The notes under the pieces are model-generated. The model ran no database searches, had not been told where the DNA came from, and was given only the letters and a program-made list of their open reading frames with translations. This document shows, in pieces, positions 7,076 to 15,390 of a DNA stretch of 36,124 bases. Numbering within the stretch: position 1 is the stretch's first letter; each line of letters begins with the position of its first letter. The stretch lies in assembly GCA_937920105.1 (NCBI GenBank), contig CALETH010000130.1, forward strand, positions 1 to 36,124, read 5' to 3'. Source of the stretch: an uncultured Bacteroidota bacterium (GTDB lineage: Bacteria > Bacteroidota > Ignavibacteria > UBA10030 > UBA8401). The position numbers were made by a program, and so were the translations under genes.

Positions 7076-7873
7076 ATGCTCACCCAATCAAAAAAAAATT
7101 TCATTAAAAAACTCCTTCACAAAAAATATCGTGAAAAGGAAGGAGTATTTTTAGTAGAGGGTTGGCGAGCAGTAGAAGAAATCGTTCACTCACATTATCC
7201 AATAGAAATTTTACTTTCTCACAACAATGTAGAAGAAAAATACCGTACCATACTTTCATCCGCACAAAAAAAAACATTAGAATGTTTTCAACTCACCGAA
7301 AAAGAAATTTCCAGCATTAGTGAAACCGAACACTCCCAAGGAATAATCGCTGTTGTAAAAAAATTACATTACGATTTCTCGCACGAACTCACACGGCTTT
7401 CTCAACAAACTTCCGCACTTGTTGTTGCATTAGATACTATTGCTGACCCGGGAAATCTCGGCACTATTATCCGCACATGCGATTGGTTTGGAGTAGATAT
7501 GCTGTTGTTAAGCAAGCAATGTGTAGAATTGTATAATCCGAAAGTAGTACGCTCCACCGTTGGCTCGCTTTTTCATCTCCCAATTATTACGGATATTGAA
7601 ATAGAAAATGTGATTTCGGATTTTCGTTCTTTTGGATTTACAGCGTACGGAACAGAAATACAATCCTCTTCCGAAATACAAAAAACACAATGGTCAAAAA
7701 AATCACTCATTGTTATCGGAAGCGAAGCACGAGGAATTTCATCTTCTATTTCTTCTTTGTTGGACGAGAAAATTTCCATTCCAAAATTTGGAAAAGCAGA
7801 ATCCTTAAACGCCAGCGTTGCGTGCGGAGTGGTGCTTGCTCAATATAAACTTGAAAATGGGAAAAATATATGA
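7076..7873 (+). CDS. TrmH/SpoU-family RNA 2'-O-methyltransferase
   Basis: S-adenosylmethionine-dependent RNA ribose methyltransferase of 265 residues, of the RlmB/TsnR-like type. The N-terminal substrate-binding domain is recognisable ('FIKKLLHKKYREKEGVFLVEGWRAVEEI', residues 9-36). The SPOUT trefoil-knot motifs follow: motif 1 'DPGNLGTIIRTCDWFG' (124-139) with the catalytic Arg133, motif 2 'LIVIGSEARGIS' (211-222) and motif 3 'ISIPKFGKAESLNASVACGVVL' (233-254). The exact RNA target cannot be told. The start ATG at 7076 directly follows the antitoxin stump. Its stop overlaps the next gene's ATG (ATGA at 7870-7873), opening a run of four genes coupled by overlaps. Confidence 0.92.
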   Translation: MLTQSKKNFIKKLLHKKYREKEGVFLVEGWRAVEEIVHSHYPIEILLSHNNVEEKYRTILSSAQKKTLECFQLTEKEISSISETEHSQGIIAVVKKLHYDFSHELTRLSQQTSALVVALDTIADPGNLGTIIRTCDWFGVDMLLLSKQCVELYNPKVVRSTVGSLFHLPIITDIEIENVISDFRSFGFTAYGTEIQSSSEIQKTQWSKKSLIVIGSEARGISSSISSLLDEKISIPKFGKAESLNASVACGVVLAQYKLENGKNI

Positions 7874-8472
7874 CCATCTGTTCGCATTGTAATAAAGAAG
7901 TTTCACCTAATGCACGATATTGCTCTTTTTGCGGAAATCCAGTTTTTCTCAAAGGGTCAGATAATATGATAAAGAAATTACCTTCTTGGGTAAGGATTTT
8001 TTTATTATCAGGAGGGATAATTTTATTTATGGGCGGAAGTGTCTTTTTTGTAATAAGTACAAATTCCGTTGAAGGTTTAGCAAGCATTATTTTTTTAATT
8101 ATAGGTTTTTTTGCATTTCGAGTTATAACTAATAGTGATGGTGCTGTGCCAAAAGGGTTGGGGATAGTGCTTTTTGTTGTTATAGGAACAACTATAGACC
8201 AATCTGGAAATTATTTTTATAATAAACCAATAGAGCTTATATATTGCTCTACAGATACTTATTTAAAAAGGGATACAAATATATTTACACCCATTTCCGG
8301 AACAACACAAATAACTCAAGAATTTGCTTGTTATAATTCTCAAGGTGAATTGGTAAAGAAGATAGATAGGTTTTCTGTTTTAGGAATCCGTTTTCTCGAA
8401 TATATCGTGTTATCATGCTTATTATTTTTTCTGTGGTCGTATATTCGAAAAACTTTTCCCGAAAAATTATGA
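7870..8472 (+). CDS. Zinc-ribbon membrane protein
   Basis: A 200-residue protein that begins with a zinc ribbon (Cys4-x2-Cys7 and Cys18-x2-Cys21 in 'ICSHCNKE...YCSFCGNP') followed by about four predicted membrane helices (roughly residues 41-63, 69-86, 95-110 and 172-192). Between the third and fourth is a loop of about 60 residues, probably outside the cytoplasm ('YFYNKPIELIYCSTDTYLKRDTN...'). Such zinc-ribbon plus membrane architectures are common small regulators or orphans in this phylum; no function can be named. It overlaps both neighbours by 4 bases (ATGA), so it is translated as part of the same operon. Confidence 0.75.
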   Translation: MTICSHCNKEVSPNARYCSFCGNPVFLKGSDNMIKKLPSWVRIFLLSGGIILFMGGSVFFVISTNSVEGLASIIFLIIGFFAFRVITNSDGAVPKGLGIVLFVVIGTTIDQSGNYFYNKPIELIYCSTDTYLKRDTNIFTPISGTTQITQEFACYNSQGELVKKIDRFSVLGIRFLEYIVLSCLLFFLWSYIRKTFPEKL

Positions 8473-9383
8473 ATATTTTTTTAGTTGGCGGCACCGGATA
8501 TATTGGAAAAGAGGTTCTTCGACAACTTATTGTACAAAAACATAATGTTACAATTTTATTACGGAGAGAATCCGAAAATAAACTTGCTGAAGAAATCAAA
8601 AAAAATATTTCTTTAGTGTATGGAGAAGTAGAAAAACCAGAAACATATCAAACCTCCCTTAAAAATTGTACAGCAATAATCAATCTTCTGGGAATAATAC
8701 GAGAATTTCCACACAAAGGAATTACATTTGAAAAAATTCATTTTGAAGCAACAAAAATTTTAGTAGATGAGGCAAAAAAAGTTGGTGTAAAAAGATTTTT
8801 ACAGATGAGTGCGTTAGGAGTAAAACCCAATGCAAAAACACTATATCAACAAACAAAATATCGTGCAGAAGAATATATTAAGCAAAATGATTTGCAATGG
8901 ACAATTTTTCGCCCATCAGTAGTATTTGGAAATGAAAAAAGTGTAGAAAAAAATTTTCTTAATGTTATTAAAGACTTGCATTCTTTAATGCCGTTTTTTG
9001 TTCCAATTGTTGGAAATGGAAAGTATCGTTTTCAGCCTATTGCAGTACACAATCTTGCAGAAGGAATCGTTGCATCACTTTCCACAGAAAAAAGTATTGG
9101 TGTAACGTATGATGTTGCCGGACCACATCGATATAGTTTTAATCAATTAGTAAATATTGTTGGAAGTGCAATCCGAAAAAAGAAAATTCAATTTCACCAA
9201 CCAATGTTTATGATGAAAATTTTAGCATCATTATTTGGACGTTATGAATTTTTTCCGATTTCTAAAGACCAAATCACCATGTTAGAAGAAGAAAATATTA
9301 CAGAAAATTGGAAAAAGTTTTTCGATGATTTTTCTATTACACCAAAAGAATTAGAAAAAAGTATTATGGCAGACTTCTCGTGA
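8469..9383 (+). CDS. NAD(P)-binding atypical SDR, complex I NDUFA9-like
   Basis: A 304-residue Rossmann-fold protein. The dinucleotide-binding motif is at the very N-terminus ('MNIFLVGGTGYIGKEVLRQL', GGTGYIG at residues 7-13), which fixes the start at the ATG at 8469 overlapping the previous stop. An in-frame ATG at 8415 would add an 18-residue hydrophobic extension inside the upstream gene and is less likely. Other marks are 'AIINLLGIIREFPHKGITFEKIHFEATK', 'QMSALGVKPNAKTLYQQTKYRAEEYIKQ' (YxxxK-like) and 'TIFRPSVVFG'. These fit the atypical SDR branch related to NDUFA9 and NmrA-type sugar epimerases. The substrate is unknown. The stop overlaps the GTG start of the next gene. Confidence 0.85.
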   Translation: MNIFLVGGTGYIGKEVLRQLIVQKHNVTILLRRESENKLAEEIKKNISLVYGEVEKPETYQTSLKNCTAIINLLGIIREFPHKGITFEKIHFEATKILVDEAKKVGVKRFLQMSALGVKPNAKTLYQQTKYRAEEYIKQNDLQWTIFRPSVVFGNEKSVEKNFLNVIKDLHSLMPFFVPIVGNGKYRFQPIAVHNLAEGIVASLSTEKSIGVTYDVAGPHRYSFNQLVNIVGSAIRKKKIQFHQPMFMMKILASLFGRYEFFPISKDQITMLEEENITENWKKFFDDFSITPKELEKSIMADFS

Positions 9384-10120
9384 ACCAAACTCATCGAAAT
9401 GTAAGTCTCGCCCGCGCACTTTCTAAATTAGGATATTGTTCACGAACTCAAGCCGCACAACTCATCGAACAAAAAAAAGTGCAAGTAAATGGAAGCACAA
9501 AAACCAATCCTAATTTTCGTGTGGATTTGAATAAGGATTCTATTGTTGTAGAAGGAGAAAAAATTTTTAAGAAAAAAGAATATCAGTATCTTCTTTTTCA
9601 TAAACCAGTTGATGTTGTAACAACGCGAAGTGACGAACAAGGAAGAAAAACGGTGTATGAATATCTTCCAAAACAAGAAACATTTCTTTTTCCGGTTGGA
9701 AGATTAGATAAAGATACGTCTGGTGCCTTGCTTTTTACTAATGATACACAATTAGGAGAACGTTTAACAAATCCAAAATATAAATCTCCAAAAATGTATT
9801 TTGTTGTTGCGACAGGAATAATTGCGGATGAATCTTTTAGAGAATTGCGAAATGGAATTCTCATAGAAGATTATAAAACCCTTCCAGCAAAAATTTCAAA
9901 TATTAAAAGAAAACAACAAGTAACCGAATGTGAAATTACTATTACCGAAGGAAAAAATCGTCAACTCCGAAAAATGTTTGAAGCAATCGGACATCCAATT
10001 ATTTCGCTTCATAGAAAATCTATTAGCACACTATATTTGGGAAATATTGCTGTTGGAAAATTTCGTTCACTAACAGAAAAAGAAATTGTAGGATTAAAGA
10101 ATTCATTAAGAGATTTCTGA
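9380..10120 (+). CDS. RsuA/RluB/RluF-family 16S or 23S rRNA pseudouridine synthase
   Basis: Converts specific uridines in rRNA to pseudouridine. The 246-residue protein has an N-terminal S4 RNA-binding domain ('VSLARALSKLGYCSRTQAAQLIEQKKVQVNGS', about residues 8-55), then the catalytic domain with 'LLFHKPVDVVTTRSDEQGRKTVYEYLP' and the active-site block 'PVGRLDKDTSGALLFTND', with catalytic Asp110. The C-terminal 'ITEGKNRQLRKMFEAIGHPIISLHRKSI' is the family KLxR-like region. It starts with GTG at 9380, overlapping the SDR stop (GTGA), which makes it the last gene of a coupled four-gene run. RluB, RluE, RluF and RsuA cannot be separated by eye. Confidence 0.92.
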   Translation: MNQTHRNVSLARALSKLGYCSRTQAAQLIEQKKVQVNGSTKTNPNFRVDLNKDSIVVEGEKIFKKKEYQYLLFHKPVDVVTTRSDEQGRKTVYEYLPKQETFLFPVGRLDKDTSGALLFTNDTQLGERLTNPKYKSPKMYFVVATGIIADESFRELRNGILIEDYKTLPAKISNIKRKQQVTECEITITEGKNRQLRKMFEAIGHPIISLHRKSISTLYLGNIAVGKFRSLTEKEIVGLKNSLRDF

Positions 10121-10125
10121 AAACT

Positions 10126-10166
10126 GTCATCGTATCTTATAAGATGCTGACATTCGTCAGCATGAC
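10126..10166. repeat. Branched palindromic repeat, family C
   Basis: Outer arms GTCAT/ATGAC enclose two internal palindromes, ATCTTATAAGAT (10134-10145) and GCTGAC-ATTC-GTCAGC (10146-10161), so the RNA could form a three-way junction. This style resembles the GTCATGCTGA-type intergenic repeats I know from Bacteroidetes genomes (from memory). It lies just after the pseudouridine synthase and may end that operon. Confidence 0.75.
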
Positions 10167-10218
10167 ATCATTGTATGTTCAAATTGTAGGAATTGAAAAT
10201 AAATTTTTTGTTAAAAAT

Positions 10219-10686
10219 ATGACTAATTTTGTTTGCCAAACAATAGAAGTATGTGTATTCGCTTTTTCAAAAAGTACGCCGCAGTATTTAGTTCTTCGTC
10301 GTTCAAAAGAAAAAAAACTTTATCCAAACATTTGGCAAATAGTTACTGGCTCAATAGAAGAAAAAGAAAACCCCATACAAGCAGCATTGCGAGAATTAAA
10401 AGAAGAAACAGGCTTCACTCCGCAAAAATTTTGGAATCTTCATCATGTAAATATATTTTATTCTTCACATAATAATACTATTCATCACACTCCAGTTTTT
10501 GTAGCACAAGTTCCATTTGTAGAACCAAAATTATCAATCGAACATTCTGCATTTCAATGGTGTAATCTTGAAAAAGCAAAAGAGTTAATGGTGTGGCATG
10601 GGCAGGTGCGAGCATTAGAACTCACACATTTGTATATTGTGCAGGGAAAAAAAGCAGCGGAGTTTTCAGAAATTCAAATTTTTTAA
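10219..10686 (+). CDS. Nudix hydrolase
   Basis: Hydrolyses a nucleoside diphosphate linked to another moiety; substrates such as oxidised or dihydroneopterin nucleotides are possible but cannot be assigned. The 155-residue protein has a complete Nudix box, 'GSIEEKENPIQAALREL' followed by 'KEETGF', matching Gx5Ex7REUxEExGU with all metal ligands. I choose the ATG at 10219, giving a start at 'MTNFVCQTIEVCVFAFSKS' one strand before the box. An upstream ATG at 10144 lies inside the family C palindrome and adds 25 residues with no family match. It stands alone between two repeat elements. Confidence 0.9.
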   Translation: MTNFVCQTIEVCVFAFSKSTPQYLVLRRSKEKKLYPNIWQIVTGSIEEKENPIQAALRELKEETGFTPQKFWNLHHVNIFYSSHNNTIHHTPVFVAQVPFVEPKLSIEHSAFQWCNLEKAKELMVWHGQVRALELTHLYIVQGKKAAEFSEIQIF

Positions 10687-10702
10687 TCTCTATTGAGTTT
10701 GC

Positions 10703-10766
10703 GTCATTCCCGAACGTTTTTATCGGGAATCTAAAAAAAATGGATTCCCGCTTTCGCGGGAATGAC
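10703..10766. repeat. Palindromic repeat doublet, family A (BIME-like)
   Basis: Two family A hairpins in inverted orientation. The first has arms ATTCCCGA/TCGGGAAT (10706-10730) with a 9-base loop; the second has arms ATTCCCGC/GCGGGAAT around TTTC (10744-10763). The outer ends GTCATTCCCG and CGGGAATGAC also pair. The doublet sits between the Nudix and PfkB genes and resembles a REP-doublet arrangement. Confidence 0.85.
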
Positions 10767-10824
10767 AATTACCTTTTCGCAAGTAGCGAGAAAATTTATT
10801 AACTAATAAAAGGAAAAAACTATA

Positions 10825-11730
10825 ATGAGTTTGTTAATAATTGGTTCCATTGCATTAGATACTATCGAAACGCCGTTTTGCAGTGCTGACGAAGCACTTG
10901 GCGGAGCAGCAACATACATCGCACTAACAGCAAGTTATTTTACAGATTCTGTAAGACTTGTTGGAATTGCTGGAGATGATTTTCCGCAAGAAGGATTTCA
11001 ATTATTTAAAGAAAGAAAAATTGATACGGAAGGATTAGAAATAGTAAAAGGCGGAAAAACATTTCGTTGGGGAGGCAAATATCATTATGATTTGAATACG
11101 CGAGATACACTTTTTACTCACTTAAATGTTTTTGAAACATTCAATCCCAAAATCCCAGCATCATACAAAAAAAGTGACTATGTGTGTTTGGGAAATATAG
11201 ACCCAGTTTTACAATATAATATTCTTCAACAATTAGAAAAACCAAAATTTATTATCGGTGATACAATGAATTTTTGGATTGAACGAAAACGTGCGGATTT
11301 ATTAAAAGTTATTGCTTGTATGGATATTTTGGTGATTAATGAATCCGAAGCAAGATTGTTGAGTGATGAACCAAATTTAGTACGTGCTGCAAAAAAAATT
11401 ATGGGAATGGGTGCAAAAAATCTCATTATTAAAAAAGGAGAACATGGTGCATTGCTTTTCACCAATGGTTCTATTTTTGTGGCACCGGCACTTCCGTTAG
11501 AAAATGTTTTTGACCCAACTGGTGCTGGAGATGTATTTGCCGGCGGTATTATTGGTTATCTTGCAAAAACCAATGATATTTCCTCAAATAATTTGAAAAA
11601 AGCCGTTATGTATGGCAGTGCAATGGCATCATTTTGTGTAGAAAAAATTGGTGTTAATGGTTTGCGAAATCTTACCGAAGAAAAAATTCAAGAACGAGTA
11701 AAAGCGTTTAGAGAATTATCACAATTTTAA
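10825..11730 (+). CDS. PfkB-family carbohydrate/nucleoside kinase
   Basis: ATP-dependent kinase of the ribokinase superfamily, 301 residues. It begins 'MSLLIIGSIALDTIETPF', has the substrate-side 'EALGGAATYIALTASYF' (24-39), and carries the C-terminal signature 'VFDPTGAGDVFAGGIIGYLA' with the catalytic base Asp236 and the anion hole GAGD. 'VINESEARLLSDEP' is the usual NExE-type motif. The family covers ribose, fructose, adenosine and other substrates, so the specificity is not assigned. An AAAGGAAA ribosome-binding site lies about 10 bases before the ATG. It is separated from recO by only 30 bases, so the two may be co-transcribed. Confidence 0.9.
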   Translation: MSLLIIGSIALDTIETPFCSADEALGGAATYIALTASYFTDSVRLVGIAGDDFPQEGFQLFKERKIDTEGLEIVKGGKTFRWGGKYHYDLNTRDTLFTHLNVFETFNPKIPASYKKSDYVCLGNIDPVLQYNILQQLEKPKFIIGDTMNFWIERKRADLLKVIACMDILVINESEARLLSDEPNLVRAAKKIMGMGAKNLIIKKGEHGALLFTNGSIFVAPALPLENVFDPTGAGDVFAGGIIGYLAKTNDISSNNLKKAVMYGSAMASFCVEKIGVNGLRNLTEEKIQERVKAFRELSQF

Positions 11731-11760
11731 CGGAACAAAAATAAAACACCATCGTCTATT

Positions 11761-12525
11761 ATGATAGTTTCCACAGAAGCCGTTGTGCTTCATTCTATGA
11801 AATATGGTGATACCAGTAAAATCGTTTCACTCTATTCTCGCAAATACGGAAAAATAAAAGTGATTGCTAAAGGAGCAAGAACGTTGAATAATAAATTTGG
11901 TGCATCGTTAGAGCCGTTAACATATAGTTCTGTTGTCTTTTATAAAAAAGAACAAAAGACTTTGTACTTACTTTCCAAAAGTGAAATAGTTCAGCCGCAA
12001 AAACATCTTTTTTCTCATTCGGAGAAAATGCTCATTGGTTTAGCATTAGTGGAACTCATCAACAAAGTCATGCACGATGAAGAAGAACATGAAGAAATTT
12101 TTCAACTATTAACCAACGCACTTCATTCTATTAACACAGCAGAAAAAAATCTTTTTAATATTATTATTGCATTTCAACTTCAACTTTTTCATCACTTTGG
12201 TTTTGGGTTGGAACTGCAACAGTGTTCACACTGCAAAAAAAATCTTCATCAAAATTCTTCTCATGTGTATCTTCTTCTTTCTCGTGATGCGGTAATGTGT
12301 TCGCAATGTCATGAAACACATAAAGGTGGAATAGGAATTCCGCAAAATATTTTTTCATTACTTTCTTTTTTTGCTTCAAATACATTTTCCGCAATTTACG
12401 AACAAGAACTTTCATCATCCTTGCAAAAATCATTAACATCAATACTTCATTCTTATATGCACTATCATATAGAGGAAACAAAAAATTTACATTCATTATC
12501 ATTATTACATTCATTTTATCATTAA
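11761..12525 (+). CDS. recO: DNA repair protein RecO
   Basis: RecFOR-pathway protein that helps load RecA on SSB-coated single-stranded DNA. The 254-residue product has the N-terminal OB-fold ('STEAVVLHSMKYGDTSKIVSLYSRKYGKIKVIAKGAR', residues 4-40), a helical middle, and a four-cysteine zinc site (Cys155, Cys158, Cys180, Cys183 in 'QCSHC...MCSQC'). Length and order of parts match the family. It is followed after 12 bases by the HtrA protease gene, so the pair may be expressed together. Confidence 0.93.
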   Translation: MIVSTEAVVLHSMKYGDTSKIVSLYSRKYGKIKVIAKGARTLNNKFGASLEPLTYSSVVFYKKEQKTLYLLSKSEIVQPQKHLFSHSEKMLIGLALVELINKVMHDEEEHEEIFQLLTNALHSINTAEKNLFNIIIAFQLQLFHHFGFGLELQQCSHCKKNLHQNSSHVYLLLSRDAVMCSQCHETHKGGIGIPQNIFSLLSFFASNTFSAIYEQELSSSLQKSLTSILHSYMHYHIEETKNLHSLSLLHSFYH

Positions 12526-12537
12526 GGTATAATCATT

Positions 12538-14040
12538 ATGAAAAAATCATATTTCCTTTCAACAATTATTATTATTGTTGGAATTCTTTTCGGTACAACA
12601 TTTGTCATCAATACAAACGGACAAAATAAAACAGTAACGTTGGGAGCAGAACGTTCTCCAAAAAAAGTTAATGCAGATTTACAAGCAGCCAACAATGCGT
12701 TTATTATGGTTGCAAAGGAAGCAACGCCTGCAGTGGTTTCGGTTGTTGTAACAACCAAAGCAAAAAAACGTTCTGGTGGAGATATGAATGACTTTTTTAA
12801 ATTCTTTCCGGATTTTCGATTCCGTGTTCCTGAAGGAGGAGATGAACAAACACAAGGAGCCGGCTCTGGAGTTATTGTAACTCAAGATGGATACATCCTT
12901 ACCAACAATCACGTTGTGCAAGAAGCCGCTGATGATGGTATTGAAGTGGTATTGAATGACTCACGACGCTTTAAAGCAAAACTTATCGGAACAGACCCGC
13001 TCACCGATGTTGGTGTAATAAAAATAGATGCAAAAAATTTACCTGTTGCAATGTTAGGAAATTCTGATAATGTACAAGTTGGAGAATGGGCAATTGCTAT
13101 TGGAAATCCACTCGGATTAAGCTCCACCGTTACTGCGGGAATTGTAAGTTACATTGGTCGCCAAATTGGAATTATTGGAGATAGTTATGGTGTGGAAAAT
13201 TTTATTCAAACAGACGCAGCGATAAATCCCGGAAACAGTGGTGGTGCATTAGTAAATATTTACGGTGAGGTGATTGGAATAAACACTGCTATTGCAACAA
13301 CCAACGCACGATATCAAGGATATGGATTTGCAATTCCCATCAATCTTGCAAAACAAGTTGCACAAGATTTAATTGCTCACGGAAAAGTTGAACGCGGTTA
13401 CATTGGTGTGCAAATCCAAACTGTGGATGAAACCATTGCTAAAGCCAATGGATTAGAAAAAGCTCAAGGTGTGATGGTGCAAGATTTAGTTGATGGTGGT
13501 GCCGGAAAATCCGCAGGGATAAAAGCGGGAGATATTATTCTTTCTGTCGATGGAAAAGAAGTAAATACCGCAAATCAATTGCAATCCTATGTTGCAACAA
13601 AACATCCAGGAGAAAAAGTAACATTGCAAGTGTGGAGAGATGAAAAAAAGATTGAAAAAGTTGTAACGCTCAAAGCACGTTCTAATGATAAAATTTCTGT
13701 TTCAAATGATGAGGATAATAATTCTGAAGAAAGTGATAATGCTACTACTTCAACTGCTACATTTGAGAAATTGGGATTCACAGTAAAAAAATCTAATGCA
13801 GAAACAAAAAAAGAATTAGGAGATGTTACTGTTACTAATGTTAAAATGTACAGTGAGGCCTTTAATAGAGGCTTGCGAGAAAATACGGTTATTGTAGAAG
13901 CAGATAAAAAAGCAGTTTCTTCTGTAAAAGATTTGGAAAAAATTATTCAATCCAAAAAAGCAGGAGATGCACTGATGCTGCGTATTAAAGATGCGAATGG
14001 TGCTTCGCGATTTATTGCAATGCAGATTCCGAATGAATAG
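12538..14040 (+). CDS. htrA: Do/HtrA-family periplasmic serine protease
   Basis: Envelope quality-control protease and chaperone of 500 residues. An N-terminal hydrophobic segment (about 5-24) acts as a signal or anchor. The trypsin-like domain has its triad: His125 ('LTNNHVV'), Asp157 ('TDPLTDVGVIKID') and Ser234 ('NPGNSGGALVN'). Two PDZ domains follow, at about residues 280-375 ('GYIGVQIQTVDETIAKANGL', 'AGIKAGDIILSVDGKEVN') and about 410-495 ('EAFNRGLRENTVIVEADKKAVSS'). An acidic Asn/Asp/Ser-rich linker (about 380-408) joins them. The domain order is standard for DegP/DegQ. A strong terminator follows at 14071. No sign of truncation. Confidence 0.95.
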   Translation: MKKSYFLSTIIIIVGILFGTTFVINTNGQNKTVTLGAERSPKKVNADLQAANNAFIMVAKEATPAVVSVVVTTKAKKRSGGDMNDFFKFFPDFRFRVPEGGDEQTQGAGSGVIVTQDGYILTNNHVVQEAADDGIEVVLNDSRRFKAKLIGTDPLTDVGVIKIDAKNLPVAMLGNSDNVQVGEWAIAIGNPLGLSSTVTAGIVSYIGRQIGIIGDSYGVENFIQTDAAINPGNSGGALVNIYGEVIGINTAIATTNARYQGYGFAIPINLAKQVAQDLIAHGKVERGYIGVQIQTVDETIAKANGLEKAQGVMVQDLVDGGAGKSAGIKAGDIILSVDGKEVNTANQLQSYVATKHPGEKVTLQVWRDEKKIEKVVTLKARSNDKISVSNDEDNNSEESDNATTSTATFEKLGFTVKKSNAETKKELGDVTVTNVKMYSEAFNRGLRENTVIVEADKKAVSSVKDLEKIIQSKKAGDALMLRIKDANGASRFIAMQIPNE

Positions 14041-14070
14041 AACTATGGATGATGGAAATTATATGGATGT

Positions 14071-14104
14071 AAAAAAAGCGGATGAATAATCCGCTTTTTT
14101 GTTT
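14071..14104. terminator. Bidirectional rho-independent terminator
   Basis: Stem AAAAAAGCGGAT/ATCCGCTTTTTT around a short GAATA-type loop, followed by T-runs; the mirror strand also has a T-run. It lies between the converging htrA (plus) and aroC (minus) genes, so it can serve both. Confidence 0.85.
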
Positions 14105-14118
14105 TTGGCTAAGAATTC

Positions 14119-14151
14119 AGACTACCAAAGTTTTCAAAACTTTTGCAGTCT
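14119..14151. repeat. 33-bp imperfect palindrome, family D
   Basis: Centred on C14135, with 14 of 16 position pairs complementary: AGACT outer arms and AAAGTTTT/AAAACTTT inner arms. A half copy of the right arm, AAAACTTTTGTAGTCT, recurs at 33052-33067, overlapping the dnaB stop codon. It lies between the htrA terminator and aroC. The remainder of the gap (14152-14207) shows nothing clear. Confidence 0.7.
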
Positions 14152-14207
14152 TGTTTTATTTGTAATGATTTAAATCGTGGTAATCTTTTTATCCTAAAAA
14201 TCATGGT

Positions 14208-15383
14208 TTATTTTTTCTTATATCTTCCTTGAATTTCTTTGAGAGAGTCCCCACCAAATTTTTCCAGAAAGGCGTTTGCTAAAACTGGAGTAATGACTGC
14301 TTCGGCAATAACAGAGCATGCTGGAATAGCACAAACATCAGAACGTTCATAACGGCTTTGAACGTTTTTCATTGTTTGCATATCTACAGAACGAAGCGGT
14401 TTTGCTAATGTAGAAATTGGTTTCATTGCAGCATGGAGAATAATCATTTCTCCATTTGTTACACCACCCTCTAATCCGCCGGCTCTGTTTGTTGGACGAA
14501 CAATATTATTATGTTCATCGAGAATAATTTCATCATGAACTTGCGAGCCATATTTTTTTGCATTTTCAAAACCATTCCCAATTTCTACTCCTTTCACTGC
14601 ATGTATGGACATGAGTGCTTGTGCAAGTTGTCCATCTAATTTTCTATCATAATGAACATAACTTCCCAAACCAATGGGAACACCTGTTACAATGACTTCA
14701 AAAATTCCTCCCAACGTATCACCTTTTTTCTTACAAGATTTTATTAGCGAAATTGCTTTTTGAGAAATTTTTTTATCTAACATTCGCACTTCTGATGTAT
14801 CGGCTTCTTCAGTTACTTTGTATGCTCCGCAAGAGGCTATCGTATATTTTTTTATTAACGCATCAATATTTTTTCTGTTGGAAGTTTCGGCTGAACCAAT
14901 GCTCAGTACATGACTTCCAACAAAAATTCCAACATCTTCTAAAAATTTTCTAATAATAGTGCAGCATGCAACTCGCATTGCAGTTTCTCTTGCACTTGCT
15001 CGTTCAATCACATTGCGAATATCATCAAATTGATATTTCTGCATTCCTACTAAATCTGCATGTCCGGGACGTGGAATGGTAATTTTTTCTGTAGAGTTTT
15101 CATTTCTTTCTACAGACATTTTTTCTGCCCAATTTTTCCAATCATTATTGTTGATGAGAAGTGCAATTGGTGAGCCAAGGGTTTTTCCAAAACGGATTCC
15201 GGAAAGAATTTCTACGGTGTCATTTTCGATTTTCATTCTTCCACCTCTACCGTATCCTTGCTGCCTTCTCCATAATTGGTGGTTGATGTACTCTGTTGAA
15301 ATTTCTACTCCGGCGGGAATTCCTTCAACAATTCCAACTAATGCTTGTCCGTGTGATTCTCCTGATGTGAGGTAGCGTATCAT
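14208..15383 (-). CDS. aroC: Chorismate synthase
   Basis: Last step of the shikimate pathway: EPSP to chorismate, using reduced FMN. The 391-residue protein starts 'MIRYLTSGESHGQALVGIVEGIPAGV' and has 'RRQQGYGRGGRM', 'IPRPGHADLVGMQKY', 'RASARETAMRVA' and 'RAGGLEGGVTNGEMIILHAAMKPI', all family signatures. I place the start at 15383, where the conserved N-terminus begins; an upstream ATG at 15410 would add nine residues and overlap the neighbouring gene. The gene follows the tryptophan-repeat gene by 7 bases on the same strand, so both are probably on one transcript. It converges on htrA and shares the terminator at 14071-14104. Confidence 0.96.
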   Translation of the reverse strand: MIRYLTSGESHGQALVGIVEGIPAGVEISTEYINHQLWRRQQGYGRGGRMKIENDTVEILSGIRFGKTLGSPIALLINNNDWKNWAEKMSVERNENSTEKITIPRPGHADLVGMQKYQFDDIRNVIERASARETAMRVACCTIIRKFLEDVGIFVGSHVLSIGSAETSNRKNIDALIKKYTIASCGAYKVTEEADTSEVRMLDKKISQKAISLIKSCKKKGDTLGGIFEVIVTGVPIGLGSYVHYDRKLDGQLAQALMSIHAVKGVEIGNGFENAKKYGSQVHDEIILDEHNNIVRPTNRAGGLEGGVTNGEMIILHAAMKPISTLAKPLRSVDMQTMKNVQSRYERSDVCAIPACSVIAEAVITPVLANAFLEKFGGDSLKEIQGRYKKK

Positions 15384-15390
15384 ATTGTTT

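Noticed and set aside
10144..10218. Earlier start for the Nudix protein giving 25 extra residues
   Set aside because: The ATG lies inside a palindromic repeat and the added residues have no Nudix-family match; the ATG at 10219 gives a standard N-terminus.
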